The translations under genes were made by a program, and so were the position numbers. Under the pieces are notes generated by a model. That model saw nothing but the letters and a program-made list of their open reading frames with translations. It was not told the DNA's origin and searched no databases. Of a DNA stretch of 64,000 nucleotides, positions 22,681 to 33,712 are shown piece by piece; the stretch's first letter is position 1, and each line of letters begins with the position of its first letter. Source of the stretch: Candidula unifasciata (Eukaryota; Mollusca; Gastropoda; Stylommatophora; Geomitridae); NCBI GenBank assembly GCA_905116865.2, contig CAJHNH020006968.1:16001-80000 (forward strand), given 5' to 3'.

Positions 22681-24090
22681 GACTGCTTTTATAGTTCATC
22701 CAGTGTAACCACTGCGCTGTATGTGCCTATCTAGACTCCCGCTAAATTGTGCCTTTGTCTCAGTGACACTATTTCCAGGGGCTTCAGAACTTGGGCACTC
22801 GTGTAGATTGCCTCCCACCTCTCCTTTTTAAATTGGGAAGCTAGGTATTATTATTACGCACTTAACAAAGTTTAAGCATTTTGAGGCCCATAAGAATTTT
22901 TGAATGGAAGTTCATTTCTTTTCCATCCAACACTCTCTCTCACCTTCCCCCCTCCCCAACCCCATGTTTTCATTGTGTAGATTCTCCTACCCTTTACCTC
23001 ATTTGTTATAAGATACCATTAGGGCTTGTCATCATCTGCAAGCGCTTTGTCGACTGGCGTGGGCGATCATACCACTCCACAGTATGCGATCTTCACTGGC
23101 ATGTTTCAGGCTCTGTGTTGACACCCCTCTATGACATGACAAAGGGCTGTCGAGAATCTTCTCGCATTGTCTTCCTTTGACTCTTTTTCCACAGATCTTT
23201 CCAGTGGTCACAAGATCCTCAAGATTATAGTGCGGTAACTGTATTTAACCTTGTCTGGAAATCCGCTCCAAGACTTATCAGTGACTTATCACATGTCAGT
23301 AGAGCAGATAATGACATAACCTAGGTATGGCCTGTCAGTTTCAGTCAGTGATAATGTGACAGTGTTCCAGACCAAATACTGCGCCTACATGTTCTTGTGG
23401 ATGTCACAGACCTTTGCCATACCGCCGTGGTCGTTTGACTGCTACTGATCAGGTAGGGTGATCGCTTTTTGTCGCTCAGTTGTGAGGTGTGTCAGTGTCT
23501 GATTTGTTGATTAATTGATTGTATAAAAGCTTTCCGGTTAATTAAATAATTTCATAGTTTGATTTGATGGTTTAAAAATAATTGGCTTGGGATAATAATG
23601 TTGTAGTACCCCCACACCCATTTTTTTTTTTTTTTTTTTTTTGTTGCTTTCCACATCCATATGAGGTTAAACTAGGCCCTAAACCTTTGGCAACGTGTAG
23701 ATTGCCAGAGCAAGTGGGTGGTGCCCTGCTCTGTGATACTCATGCTAACAACATAGGACACTCCAAATGTACCTTTTCAACCTCATGGATGCTCGGTCCC
23801 CATAGCTGCGTTGGCCACACTGACAAGAGCAGTTTTGGGGCTTTAATATAACCTCCCCCAAAAAACACTGTGTCCTATACTGAGGAGGGTAAAATGTAAG
23901 TACTTTATATTTATTTTTCGTATTACCCCTCTTCAGACCTATGTATCTATTGCTACAAAACTTAATTGTGTAGAATAGAACGAGTTAAAACAATAACAGC
24001 TTGGGATTTAAACAGTTAAATCATTCATTTTTTTTTTTTTTAACACGTAACAACAACGGGAAATGTTTGAAGTAAAACGGATTATTTCAT
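22681..24090. other. No gene recognised
   Basis: Contains a poly(T) run at about 23622-23642 and another at 24030. No shared repeat or exon supported. Confidence 0.45.
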
Positions 24091-24339
24091 GTAAAAAGTA
24101 CCTCTTTCCACGTTTTCAGACGTATTAGGCAGATAGAGATCGACCCATATTTTATAGACCTGTTGGCACTCGAGGGGTGATGAAGTCAACGTCCAACCGG
24201 CCGCCTTTACGTCCCAGGAATATACCTGGTACCCACGCGCTGCTGGGTCATTTTTGAAAAAAAAGGCCGGCTTTCTTTCAGAACCCGAATTCTTCCGATC
24301 CGCAGCCGAGCGTCTAGCCGTTATACCACGGGAGCGCCC
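24091..24339 (-). mobile_element. SINE1 copy
   Basis: Reverse tail at GTACCTCTTTCCACG, then GCACTCGAGGGGTGATGAAG and the reverse head GAGCGTCTAGCCGTTATACC. Confidence 0.85.
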
Positions 24340-24354
24340 TTACTACAAGTTAGT

Positions 24355-24545
24355 TAGTCTTTCCTCTTGGGCCTAGGGCGGCGCATAGGGCAGAGGTCAT
24401 AGCTCTCCATGTCTGGTGGTTTACTGCTATCTGCTTTAGGTCTTAAATGTTGTTTCTTATTTGTTAGAGCCATGGTTCAGCCTTCCCTGATGATGGTTCT
24501 ACGTAGTACCTCTTTATCTTCCTTGTTTTATTTTCCCCCCAAAAA
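24355..24545 (-). mobile_element. RTE-like LINE 3' scrap
   Basis: GTCTTTCCTCTTGGGCCTAG, GCGCATAGGGCAGAGGTCAT and CCTTCCCTGATGATGGTTCT match 11778-11930 closely, so it is a second 3' end of the RTE-like LINE of intron 1. Confidence 0.75.
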
Positions 24546-25120
24546 AAAAATTTTTTTAAAGAAATTTTTAACTATATTACTTGACGTTGAACCTTCTTTG
24601 CGCCCCCCCCCCCCCCGCCCCCCTGCGCCTCCTGCTTTAAACGAAATCTAACCCCCAAAAAAAGCCAACAGTTTTCTAGTCATAGACAAGAAAGAAATCT
24701 CTGAGACACCGGTGACGACGACCTTAAGCGCCCCGTCCAGTTTTTCACCCCCTGATGGAATCGTAGGTGCATAGCAAACATTGATCGCTCAAGAAGAAGA
24801 ACCATGCACGCTAAACTCCGCACTGTAAATAATGGCATTCCAGCATAACTACTGAAGCGTTAAAGGCATTCAACTTGCCTGAATAGATATAACCTTCATA
24901 CTTTTAGATATCCACTTTTCTTTGTCCGCACACACTTTTTTACACGTGCTTCTTTATTTGTGTGTATTTTTTTTAAGAGAGATAATAAATATAAAGACGG
25001 CCTTAAGAAGTATGTATAAAAGTAAATAAAGCTTGCCCTTTGATAAGGTCATGTCTTATTTGTCGTTGCACAAAACTGCTAGGAGCCGACAGCGTTCAAT
25101 CCCTGACCAAGCAGTATAGT
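24546..25120. other. No gene recognised
   Basis: A C run at about 24603-24616, otherwise unique-looking. Confidence 0.45.
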
Positions 25121-25384
25121 TCTGGGGCCTCCATGTAGCGGATAGACGCTCTCCTGTGGATCAGAAAGTCGTGAGTTCGAGTCCTGAGGAAGTCAGACTT
25201 TCTTTTTTTTTTTTCAGAAATAACTTTGGCTCCCAGGTAAACCCATCCTTAAAAAATTTACAGTCCTGGGAAGTTAAGGCGGCCAGCTTGATGACATCAC
25301 TCATCAAGTGTCCATTAGTCTATATAATATAAATCTAGCCCTATTTGAACAATACACCTGGAGGCGTGGAAAAGGGTCCTTCAC
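25121..25384 (+). mobile_element. SINE1 copy, + orientation
   Basis: Head CCATGTAGCGGATAGACGCT and GTCGTGAGTTCGAGTCCTGA (A and B box positions), ending GGCGTGGAAAAGGGTCCTTC. Confidence 0.85.
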
Positions 25385-25504
25385 TATGGTATAGTTCTAG
25401 GATCGTTGCAACCTCATCAAAAAATAAGCAGCTGGCAATTATTTCAGTTTTTCTGTGAATTATCTGGCAAGAAAATGTGACTAGAAAGCGAATTTTCAAA
25501 ACCA

Positions 25505-26140
25505 TTGTTATGTCAAAGCGTAATATGTGCAACGGTCTAAGACCACTTGTTTTATCATGGCGTGATATATGTGAAGTAATCAGACCACTTGTTATACCGC
25601 GGCGTGATATATGTGAAGTAATCAGACCACTTGTTATACCGCGGCGTGATATATGTGAAGTAATCAGACCACTTGTTATACCGCGGCGTGATATATGTGA
25701 AGTAATCAGACCACTTGTTATACCGCGGCGTGATATATGTGAAGTAATCAGACCACTTGTTATACCGCGGCGTGATATATGTGAAGTAATCAGACCACTT
25801 GTTATACCGCGGCGTGATATATGTGAAGTAATCAGACCACTTGTTATACCGCGGCGTGATATATGTGACGTTATAAGACCACCTGTTATATCGTGGCGTT
25901 ATACATGTGACGTTATAAGACCACTTGTTATATCGTGGCGTGATATGTGTGACGTTATAAGACCACTTGTTATATCATGGCGTGATATATGAGACGTTAA
26001 AAGATCACTTGTTTTGTCATGGCGTGATATATGTGACGTTAAAAGACCACTTGTTATATCGTGGCGTGATATATGTGACGTTATAAAACCACTTGTTATA
26101 TCGTGGCGTGATATATGTGACGTTATAAGACCACTTGTTA
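25505..26140. repeat. 42-bp minisatellite, left block (about 15 units)
   Basis: The unit contains ACCACTTGTTATACCGCGGC and GTGATATATGTGAAGTAATC. The seven units from about 25580 to 25870 are almost identical, and units to the right diverge. A 14-residue RPLVIPRRDICEVI pattern is open because 42 is divisible by 3. No sign of coding. Confidence 0.95.
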
Positions 26141-26358
26141 TTTCGTGGCGTCTTCTTCTTCTTCTTCGATCCTTTTGTCGGAAAACTTATATCAGGAGGC
26201 CAGTAGCCTTTATGAAAGCTATCGTGCAATCCATATCCTCTTGTGTACCATACAGTTTTGTCTTCATTGTGGTTGGAACAGGCCAGATTGCGTCTCTGTT
26301 GTCAGCATACAGTTGACAGTGTTGGAGCACATGCTCAGCATTTTCGGGTGCCAACGTG
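26141..26358 (-). mobile_element. LINE 3' fragment inserted in the 42-bp array
   Basis: In reverse it encodes ENAEHVLQHCQLYADNRDAI, WPVPTTMKTKLYGTQEDMDC and TIAFIKATGLLI, the C-terminus of an RNase H-bearing LINE (EHVLQ-C-LY pattern), and ends with a (GAA)n tail seen as CTTCTTCTTCTTCTTC at 26152. Array units continue on both sides. Confidence 0.8.
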
Positions 26359-26925
26359 ATATATGTGATATTATAAGACCACTTATTATATCGTGGCGTA
26401 ATATATGTGATATTATAACACCACTTGTTATATCGGGCTGGATTTATATGAAGGTCTAAGACCACTTGTTATATCGGGGCGTGATAGATGTTATTTTATA
26501 GGACCACTTATTATGTCGTAGCGTGACATGTATCCTGTTATAAGACCACTTGTTATGTCGTAGCGTGATATGTTTAACAGTTTAGGACGCCGTGTTATGT
26601 CTTGACATGACATATGTGAAGGTTTCAAAACTCCGTGTTATGTCGTGACGGGATATATGTGAAGGTCTAGGACCAAGTGTTATGTCGCGACGTGACACAT
26701 GCGAAGGTCTAAGACCAAGTGTTATGTCTTGACGTGACATATGTGAAGGTCTAAGACCACGTGTTATGTCGTGAGGTGACATGTGTGAAGTGATAAGACC
26801 ACTTGTTATATCGTGACTTGATATACGTGACATTATAAGACCATATATTATGACGTGACATGATGTGAAGGTATAAGACTACTTGTGATGTCGTGACGTG
26901 ATATATGTGTAGGTCGAAGACTTTA
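26359..26925. repeat. 42-bp minisatellite, right block (about 13 diverged units)
   Basis: Units such as GACCACTTGTTATATCGTGG decay to GACCAAGTGTTATGTCGCGA. Length drifts slightly. Confidence 0.9.
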
Positions 26926-26929
26926 CTTC

Positions 26930-27312
26930 CGAAGGGCAGTATCTGCTTTGGGAATGCCGTTGCTTTACCACAGCACAGGAATCAGCAGATTAAAAAAGTG
27001 GATAGCTTTTACAGAGGAAACAGCACAAAGTGAATATTTTTTTTACAGCAAAACAGGATACAGTATTAATAAAGTGAATTTGGCTTTACAGTTACCCAGA
27101 AAATGTCACAAATGAAGTGAATTTTACTTTACAACTACATAGGACTGTACACAGACGACCGGATTTGCTTTTTAGCTGCATATAAATCAGCGCAAATATA
27201 TTGTATTTTACTTACAGCTCACTGTAAACAGTGCAGTTGAAGTGTTTGTTACTTTACAGCTAAACAGGGAAAACGGACTCATAAAGTAAATTGTGCTTTA
27301 TAGTTACTTTGA
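26930..27312. repeat. Degenerate tandem repeat, unit near 50 bp
   Basis: Recurring AAAGTGAATTTGGCTTTACAG-like blocks at intervals of roughly 45-60 bp (about 7 copies), with repeated TTTACAGCTAAACAGG. Old and diverged. Confidence 0.55.
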
Positions 27313-27319
27313 GGTCTAA

Positions 27320-27600
27320 GGTTGAAAAACGGATAAACTACATGGCACACGGGTGAAAGCCATAAGTGCTCCGTCTTCTTTTAACTCAAGTCTGAATTCA
27401 AAGAAGCTCAGCGCAATGCACAGGCTCTGTTGCATCGGCGAGGATCCTGAAATAGTAGATTGTTAACTCTAAATTTTGCCTAGGCAGCGCCGTTAGACTA
27501 CTCTTTTTAATTTCCAACTGCCGAAGGATTTCTTACGCGCGTAATACTGCACACGGGTGTCTGATCTCACTACCCAGAGACCATGGGGGGGGGGGGGGGA
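27320..27600 (-). mobile_element. SINE3 body
   Basis: CATAAGTGCTCCGTCTTCTT, GGCGAGGATCCTGAAATAGT, GGCAGCGCCGTTAGACTACT and CACACGGGTGTCTGATCTCA, ending in a G run. The tRNA head is missing. Confidence 0.8.
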
Positions 27601-27771
27601 ATTTACTGTTATGAGAAGAAATGGACTCGAGCGAGAACTTTATAGCAACTGACAAGGTTGATGGTAAGAGAGCAAGAGGAAGGTAGTGAGAGAGAAAAAT
27701 TATCGATAACCTGGCCAAATGGAAGAAACGAGATAAAAACATTGAACTGATCCGTGATACTGTTGATTGTG

Positions 27772-28034
27772 TAAGTAAAGTAAAGGACCCTTTTCCACGT
27801 CTTCGTGAGCATTTGGGTATATAGGGCTAGACCTATATTTTATAGACCAAATGGTACTTGGTGGGTGATGTGGTCAGCATCACGCAGACCGCCTTTACTT
27901 CCCATGACTATACCTGGTTCCCACTCAAGAATGAAGGATTTGCACACACAAAAAGTCCGGCTGCTGTCAGGTCACGAACCCAGGACCTTCCGATCCGCAT
28001 GTGAGCGTCTAGCCGGTAGACCACAGCGGCTCCC
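27772..28034 (-). mobile_element. SINE1 copy, well preserved
   Basis: AGTAAAGGACCCTTTTCCAC to GTGAGCGTCTAGCCGGTAGA and CCACAGCGGC. One of the best copies for a consensus. Confidence 0.9.
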
Positions 28035-28115
28035 TCTGGTGATCGTGTGGGATGGCAAAACATGTCATCCTACGCTTACCGGTGCGGCACATTATGATGA
28101 TGATGATAACATTGT
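28035..28115 (+). mobile_element. Possible LINE 3' tip with GATGAT tail
   Basis: Short GTGCGGCACATTATGATGATGATGAT end, like the LINE termini at 46745 and 22672. Too short for certainty. Confidence 0.35.
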
Positions 28116-28296
28116 GAAACGATTCTCTCTCACGCGATTCATGCTTGTTTATAAGTTGTTTGCTCCCCAGTGCTCACAGTTTGAGAATCCCTGGTGTAAA
28201 CTGTTCTATTTTCCCGCAACTAACTCGTTTCTTTCACATTCCTGTAACGCATATAACAACACTTAAAGACCGTTTTTCGCCGGCTCTATGTGGGTA
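28116..28296. other. No gene recognised
   Basis: Nothing identified before the CA repeat. Confidence 0.4.
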
Positions 28297-28297
28297 T

Positions 28298-28400
28298 GAA
28301 TGCACGCATGCACACAAACACACTCACGGAGACACACGCATTCAGATACACAAATACACACATATACACGTACACACACACACTTACACCGACACAGTTT
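28298..28400. repeat. Imperfect (CA)n microsatellite
   Basis: CACACA runs mixed with ACGCATGC and TACACA. Confidence 0.85.
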
Positions 28401-29100
28401 GCAGGCACAATCTCTGGAACTAATAAAGACAGTTCGAGGTCACTCTTTGTACCTATCTTCTTATCAGAAAGCCTGCCTGCCACTTGCGGATTTTCTCTGC
28501 ATTACTTACCAAACTAAAAAAAAAAAAAAAAATTGATAACATATCTACCTTGGCAATATCACCCAGTTTGTCAACGTCTTTTTATCGGCTGTTAAATTTC
28601 AATGCGTTCAAAATGCGACCTTTTTGAAAGGGAAGGATAAACTTACCCGAGCGGTCACTGACAGGCCTGCCGCTGTTTCAAGACAAGAGCTGGTATAGAC
28701 TGGTTAGATCTGTGAATGACATTCGCCCCGACACTGCACAAATGTTACTTATATTCTTTGTATTTCTTTGAATTTTTTTTCAAAGCGCTACATGAAATAA
28801 TTGAACTGGAAAGAAATGAATAGAGAATGGTACATGAGTAAGCAAAACAGTTAGCTGTCAATATTAAAGTAAGCGGAGTCCGCGGCCGGCGGAAGGATTG
28901 CGGTGCATAGAGTAACTTTATGCGGCCCGCTGGAGAATCGGTGTATCTATGAATTTCTATTTTCTGTGGGCTCTAGGTTGGATTCGCTTAACAACTGCTA
29001 GTTACTTTCTGTATTTACCATTTTTGCGGTATAGGCAGAGGATCTTAGAGCCTGAGGTTTTAGAACCGCATGGCTAGTGCTGTCGACACGGACTGTGTAG
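28401..29100. other. No gene recognised
   Basis: A17 run at about 28516. No exon or shared repeat seen. Confidence 0.45.
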
Positions 29101-29147
29101 TTTAGGTCCCCCCCCCCCCTCCCACAGAAAGAAAAAATTCCCCAAAC

Positions 29148-29220
29148 TTACCGAGGATTCGAACTTGGTTCTCCCGCACGAGAGCCAGACTTCTAAACCG
29201 TTCGGCCACTCGATCCTCGG
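29148..29220 (-). mobile_element. tRNA-like SINE head (SINE3 type)
   Basis: In reverse: GAGTGGCCGAACGGTTTAGA with an A-box-like TGGCCGAACGG, and CCAAGTTCGAATCCTCGG with B-box GTTCGAATC. About 72 bases, a tRNA-derived RNA polymerase III promoter. I call a SINE head because the family recurs with bodies and the stems are imperfect. Confidence 0.55.
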
Positions 29221-29317
29221 CGACGAACAGCGAAGAACTTAAAACCTCTCCAATTAAATATTGTTCAATCCCCGCAAAGGGCTGAAAATTTGTCACGTTG
29301 ATTTTGACTTGTATTAT

Positions 29318-29608
29318 TTTCCATGGTCTCTGTGTAGTGAGATCAGACGCCCGTGTGCATTGTTGCACATGTAAAAAAAAATCCCTTGGCGGTTGGAAAT
29401 CTAAAAGAGTAGCCTAACAGCGCTGCCCGGGAAAATTTGGAGTTAAAAATCTACCCAAAGTAGTTCAGGATCCTCGCCGGTGCTACAAAGTCTGTGCACT
29501 GTGCTCAGCTTACTCAGACTCAAACTTGAGTTAGAATCAAGAACGGAGCACTTATGGGTTACTACCCTTGTGCCATGATGGTGATCCGTTGTTCAAACTT
29601 CAAACTTC
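29318..29608 (+). mobile_element. SINE3 body, + orientation
   Basis: GGTCTCTGTGTAGTGAGATC, CGTGTGCATTGTTGCACATG, AGGATCCTCGCCGGTGCTAC and CGGAGCACTTATGGGTTACT match the SINE3 consensus. It points away from the head at 29148-29220, so the two are probably separate copies. Confidence 0.8.
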
Positions 29609-29930
29609 AAGGAAATATTAACAAGTTAATTCCTGCAAGTGCTTGTGTCCTGTGCTTCAATTCTGACCTGGAAAGAGCCTACACAGGAGCGCTGATAACA
29701 AGAAAACTTTAATGGGAGGCACTACCCCCTTACTTTCTTAAACGGGGGGGGGGGGGGTGAAGAGGCGGCTTCAAGGGACCGAATCATTGTTTACATGCGT
29801 AAAAATAATAATAAAAATAACAATAATGAAATGCTCAATGACACATATTTGAGATATGGTTCGGTAGGCCGCTAAACCCTTTTCATGTGGGGAGGGGCGG
29901 AAGTGGAGGAGGGGAGTGAAAACCAAGGGA
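29609..29930. other. No gene recognised
   Basis: G13 run at about 29745. Nothing else identified. Confidence 0.4.
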
Positions 29931-29943
29931 TCTGATCTTCTCT

Positions 29944-30020
29944 TCTTCTTTTGCTCTGATCTTAAAAGAGAGAATGGAACGTTGTGTTGTGGTTTACAGC
30001 TAGGCTGCGATATTTTTCGG
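29944..30020 (-). repeat. Module flanking CTT arrays, copy A
   Basis: CTGATCTTAAAAGAGAGAAT and GTTGTGGTTTACAGCTAGGC, closely like 30207-30272. It follows a short CTTCTTCTT run. Confidence 0.6.
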
Positions 30021-30054
30021 TCCAATAAGTCCCGTTCCAGCATCCTTCTTTTTC

Positions 30055-30206
30055 GTCTTCTTCTTTCTTCTTCTTCTTCTTCTTCTTCTTCTTCTTCTTC
30101 TTCTTCTTCTTCTTCTTCTCTTCTTCTTCTTCTTCTTCTTCTTCTTCTTCTTCTTTTTCTTCTTCTTCTTCTTCTTCTTCTTCTTCTTCTTCTTCTTCTT
30201 CTTCTT
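30055..30206. repeat. (CTT)n microsatellite
   Basis: About 150 bases of nearly pure CTT. Confidence 0.95.
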
Positions 30207-30272
30207 CCGCTCTTAAAAGAGCATGTATCACGTTGTGTTATGGTTTACAGCTTGACTGCGATATTTTCCCTC
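30207..30272 (-). repeat. Module flanking CTT arrays, copy B
   Basis: GCTCTTAAAAGAGCATGTAT, an inverted 14-base stem, then GTTATGGTTTACAGCTTGAC. On the minus strand the module ends in (GAA)n, like a retroposon tail. Confidence 0.6.
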
Positions 30273-30344
30273 TTAACAAGTACGAATTCGCTGAAATTTT
30301 AATTAGTCACCATGATGTTAAGAGGCGTGACTGCGGGACTGTTC

Positions 30345-30372
30345 CCCTCCCCCCCCCCCCCCTCAACTCCCC
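30345..30372. repeat. Poly(C)-rich run
   Basis: Fourteen or so C after CCCCTCCC. Confidence 0.85.
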
Positions 30373-30659
30373 CACACCGCCAACCCAAACACGGCTCCGG
30401 ACCCCATATGGAGAAAGCAATGAATATTATCTTTTGCAGCTGTGACCTACAACAGTTATTTGGAAGTGCAAATCGCTTTAACGGGTCAGTGCCTTTTAAC
30501 TGACATTGTACAGATATGTTTCTTATCGTTTTCTGTTTGTGCGTGTCTATCTGTTACTGTTTGAAGTCTCCATGGTGGAAATAAAGATTTTTTAGTATGA
30601 TGAATATAGGTTCATTTTCGCTTATAGAATTATGTTCTTCTTGTGGTTATTGTTTCTCT
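30373..30659. other. No gene recognised
   Basis: AATAAAGATTTT occurs at about 30578, but no gene is seen to use it as a polyadenylation signal. Confidence 0.35.
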
Positions 30660-30945
30660 ATTGTCTTATTATTCTGTCTGTTACACTGTCCGCCTATCTG
30701 TCTAGCTATCTGTCTGTCTGTGTGTGTTTGTCCGTCTGTTTCTTTCTGTAACTAATTATCACCACACTGTCCATTTGTGCATCAATCTGTCTAAATGTCT
30801 GTATATGCATCTTAATGTCTGTCTGTTTGTTTCCTTTTCTATCTGTCTGTATATGTATCTATCAGTCTTTGTAACTATCGATCTGTCTGTATTTTATATG
30901 TCAGTCTGTTTGTCTAAGTGTCTATCGCCTTGTCTTTCTTTTATT
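30660..30945. repeat. Imperfect (CTGT)n tract
   Basis: Scattered TGTCTGTCTG and CTATCTGT motifs over nearly 300 bases. Confidence 0.75.
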
Positions 30946-31004
30946 TTTGTTTTTAATTTCGATATATTCTTTTAACGAAACATTTAATTCGCCTCAAGCT
31001 GCGG

Positions 31005-31160
31005 TAATCTTCGTCTTCTTCTTCGCGTTTCACCTGCTTCTCTTTTTGACTTATTCATGGTTGATTGGTTTTTGTGGCTATTGTTTTTACCGGATGAGGT
31101 AGCCAACCTCAAGCCCAACCCTACCCTTAGTCGCCTCTTACGACATGCCTGGTAGGGTGC
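31005..31160 (+). mobile_element. REP4-like fragment
   Basis: CTTCTTCTTCGCGTTTCACC at the left and AGTCGCCTCTTACGACATGC at the right match REP4 ends. The middle is diverged. Confidence 0.45.
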
Positions 31161-31668
31161 AGTGTCACTATTCTTTGCAGGGCCCTCACTGGATGCTTTG
31201 CACAAACTACTGAACGTTAAATTCCTTAGTAAAACCCTCATTAAAAAAGTCAACAACTATTGGGTTCGATCTATGACGTTCTTAAAGAATTTGCAACTAA
31301 AATGATTACAGTCGCGCTGGATCTGAATGACAGGGAGAAAAACCGCGAAAATGTGTCAATATCATCATCATTTGCTGTTCGTACCGTTGTTTCGATATTA
31401 TAGCTGAACTCCTTAATTTCTTGTGTTTTCGGTGTCACAGTTACCTCTTAGCCCTGTTATAATTTTCAGGTCATCGTTAATTTGCGGATTGAATAAATGC
31501 ATGAATAAATGAATGAACGAATGAAGAACTGACATCCCACAGGTGTTCTGTCTCCTTCTTCACTATCCAAAGAAAGAGTCGATGTGCTCATCGTACCAGT
31601 TGCTACGACATTAAAAGTCCGCCTGTGCTTTCCCTGCAGTGACGAATATCATCCAGACTCCCTGCCCC
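31161..31668. other. No gene recognised
   Basis: GAATGAATAAATGAATGA-like short repeat at about 31495. No exon supported. Confidence 0.4.
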
Positions 31669-32025
31669 TACCATGCTAGGCTGCGATCCTACCATGCTAG
31701 GCTGCGATCCTACCATGCTAGGCTGCGATCCTACCATGCTAGGCTGCGATCCTACCATGCTAGGCTGCGATCCTACCATGCTAGGCTGCCATCCTACCAT
31801 GCTAGGCTGCGATCCTACCATGCTAGGCTGCCATCCTACCATGCTAGGCTGCGATGCTACCATGCTAGGCTGCGATCCTACCATGCTAGGCTGCGATCCT
31901 ACCATGCTAGGCTGCCATCCTACCATGCTAGGCTGCCATCCTACCATGCTAGGCTGCGATCTTACCATGCCAGGCTGCCATCCTACCATGCTAGGCTGCG
32001 ATCCTACCATGCCAGGCTGCGATAT
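31669..32025. repeat. 21-bp minisatellite, 17 units
   Basis: Unit TACCATGCTAGGCTGCGATC plus C. Variation is nearly limited to CGATCC/CCATCC and one or two other bases. Several frames stay open because 21 is divisible by 3. Confidence 0.95.
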
Positions 32026-33712
32026 CTACAACAGTTGTCTTAACTCAAGCGATTTCGGCAAATCCCCAAGTAGTCACCTTTGAAGATATAATCGTTATGA
32101 AGCAGTGCTCCCCCCCCCCCCTCCCTAGCAGCACAGGGTGTTCCCCCTTCCCCACCCACCTTAATGGGGCCTTAAAACCTACATAGAGAGTACAAGACAT
32201 TAACCCAACCATATCATTTCTAATCTCTCCGAACCCATTCACACCTGCAACCATTTCACCTTTCATCTCTACTGCAGGTTTCTGAATACTCTCAAAGGTT
32301 TTCACATTTACATGCTTAATTTGCCTGTTGGGCCACATGCAGCGATTAACGATATGAGGATTCCCCTTTCACTAGCGAGCATGTTAACTAGAAATGTATA
32401 CCTGTATAGTGGTTTCATGGTTTGCAAGGGGCTAGGTGGGCAGGGGCGTCAGTACCTTGGGGCTCAAATCCCTTGAGCACCTTCAATCCAACTTCATTTT
32501 CCAAAAGGTAAATAAGGCCTAAATTTGCCTAGAATATGTGCAGGGGATCTAATTGACCAGAACCAACCAACCATTTACAGACGTTCTATTTTCTCAGCAT
32601 CTGTTTACACATGTCATATTCGTTCAAATATATTATAATATGAATGTGCTATCTAGCACATTTAAAAAACAAAAGAGGAGAAAGAATAAATGTTATTACT
32701 ATTACGCATTAAAAAAGTCTACGTCTACGGTGGGGGGGGGGGGGGCGGTGGGAGACTGCTCTAGGAAGCCTTACCCCTATAATTTCTTCAAAGCTGCAGC
32801 TTTACAAGAGTGAGGAGAGTCAGTTGCGACGCATTCGTATTCAAGCGATTTTATTTGGTAATTAGAGCTTTTTGAAAAGGGAACAGGATTAGGGATTTAA
32901 GGTGGGGGGGGGGGGGGAGGGGAAGGGGAGTATTTTATGGGGAAGCGTTGGTACGCGTAAGTAGTTTGTGTTGTGGGGTGTAAAGAAATTTGGTTGGGGG
33001 GAGGGGGGGGGGGGGTAATTAATGGTGGTTAAGAAAAATGATAATAGGGGATACAATTAGTAACATGGAAGTTAAATGTTTGAGAAATGCTGCGGAATAA
33101 CGAGATGAGATGAAATCATACATAAGTCATGGGGGGGGGGAGGGGGGGGGGAGTCAGATATATTCAATATAAAATAACCTACAAAGAGAGGGTTTTATTT
33201 CCCCCCGTCGCGGGGGCTGCGAGAGTTTGTAGGGAATTCCATATAAAGTCCAGTAGTAGAGGGATGTTTGGTTGTGAAATTGACACCAACACTTTCGGTC
33301 TATCTGCTTATGCAGTTTCCAGAACTTACTCTTTGTGCTTTCTACATCAGGCTTGTTCACGAACTAATTCCACTGCATTTATTTTAGCATTTGTGGCGCA
33401 CAGCTTGAACTTAACAGTCTTTGCTTTATTTTCGACTTTTGCAGCTCTCGAGTTCTCTTAACTGAAGACAACCTTCGTACTCATTGTTATTATTTCAAGG
33501 CCACCCGTTTTCCGTTCCCCGCTTGCTCCACCTCTGGAGTCTACAGTGTGGCTGAACGAATTTGCTCCTGGTGACACCTGGTCATCATCTTTGTCTAAGG
33601 CACCCGATGAGGGACTCTTATCTTTTCACATCTGAAAATTGTGCACGCTTACCTTATTATGGTCTTGCCCAGTTTAGACAGCAGGACATAACATAGTAGG
33701 TGGTTACTTCGA
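32026..33712. other. No gene recognised; several poly(G)/poly(C) runs
   Basis: Runs of 9-13 identical G or C at about 32109, 32732, 32907, 33005 and 33131-33150. No exon or known repeat recognised. Confidence 0.5.

Noticed and set aside
29148..29220. Functional tRNA-Leu or tRNA-Ser gene on the minus strand
   Set aside because: Good promoter boxes, but a related head occurs at 51842 within another repeat and stem pairing is imperfect. A SINE head is the better reading; tRNAscan-SE would decide.
31603..32083. MLGCDPT or SMVGSQP repeat peptides
   Set aside because: 21-bp minisatellite. Three long frames overlap, none with independent support.
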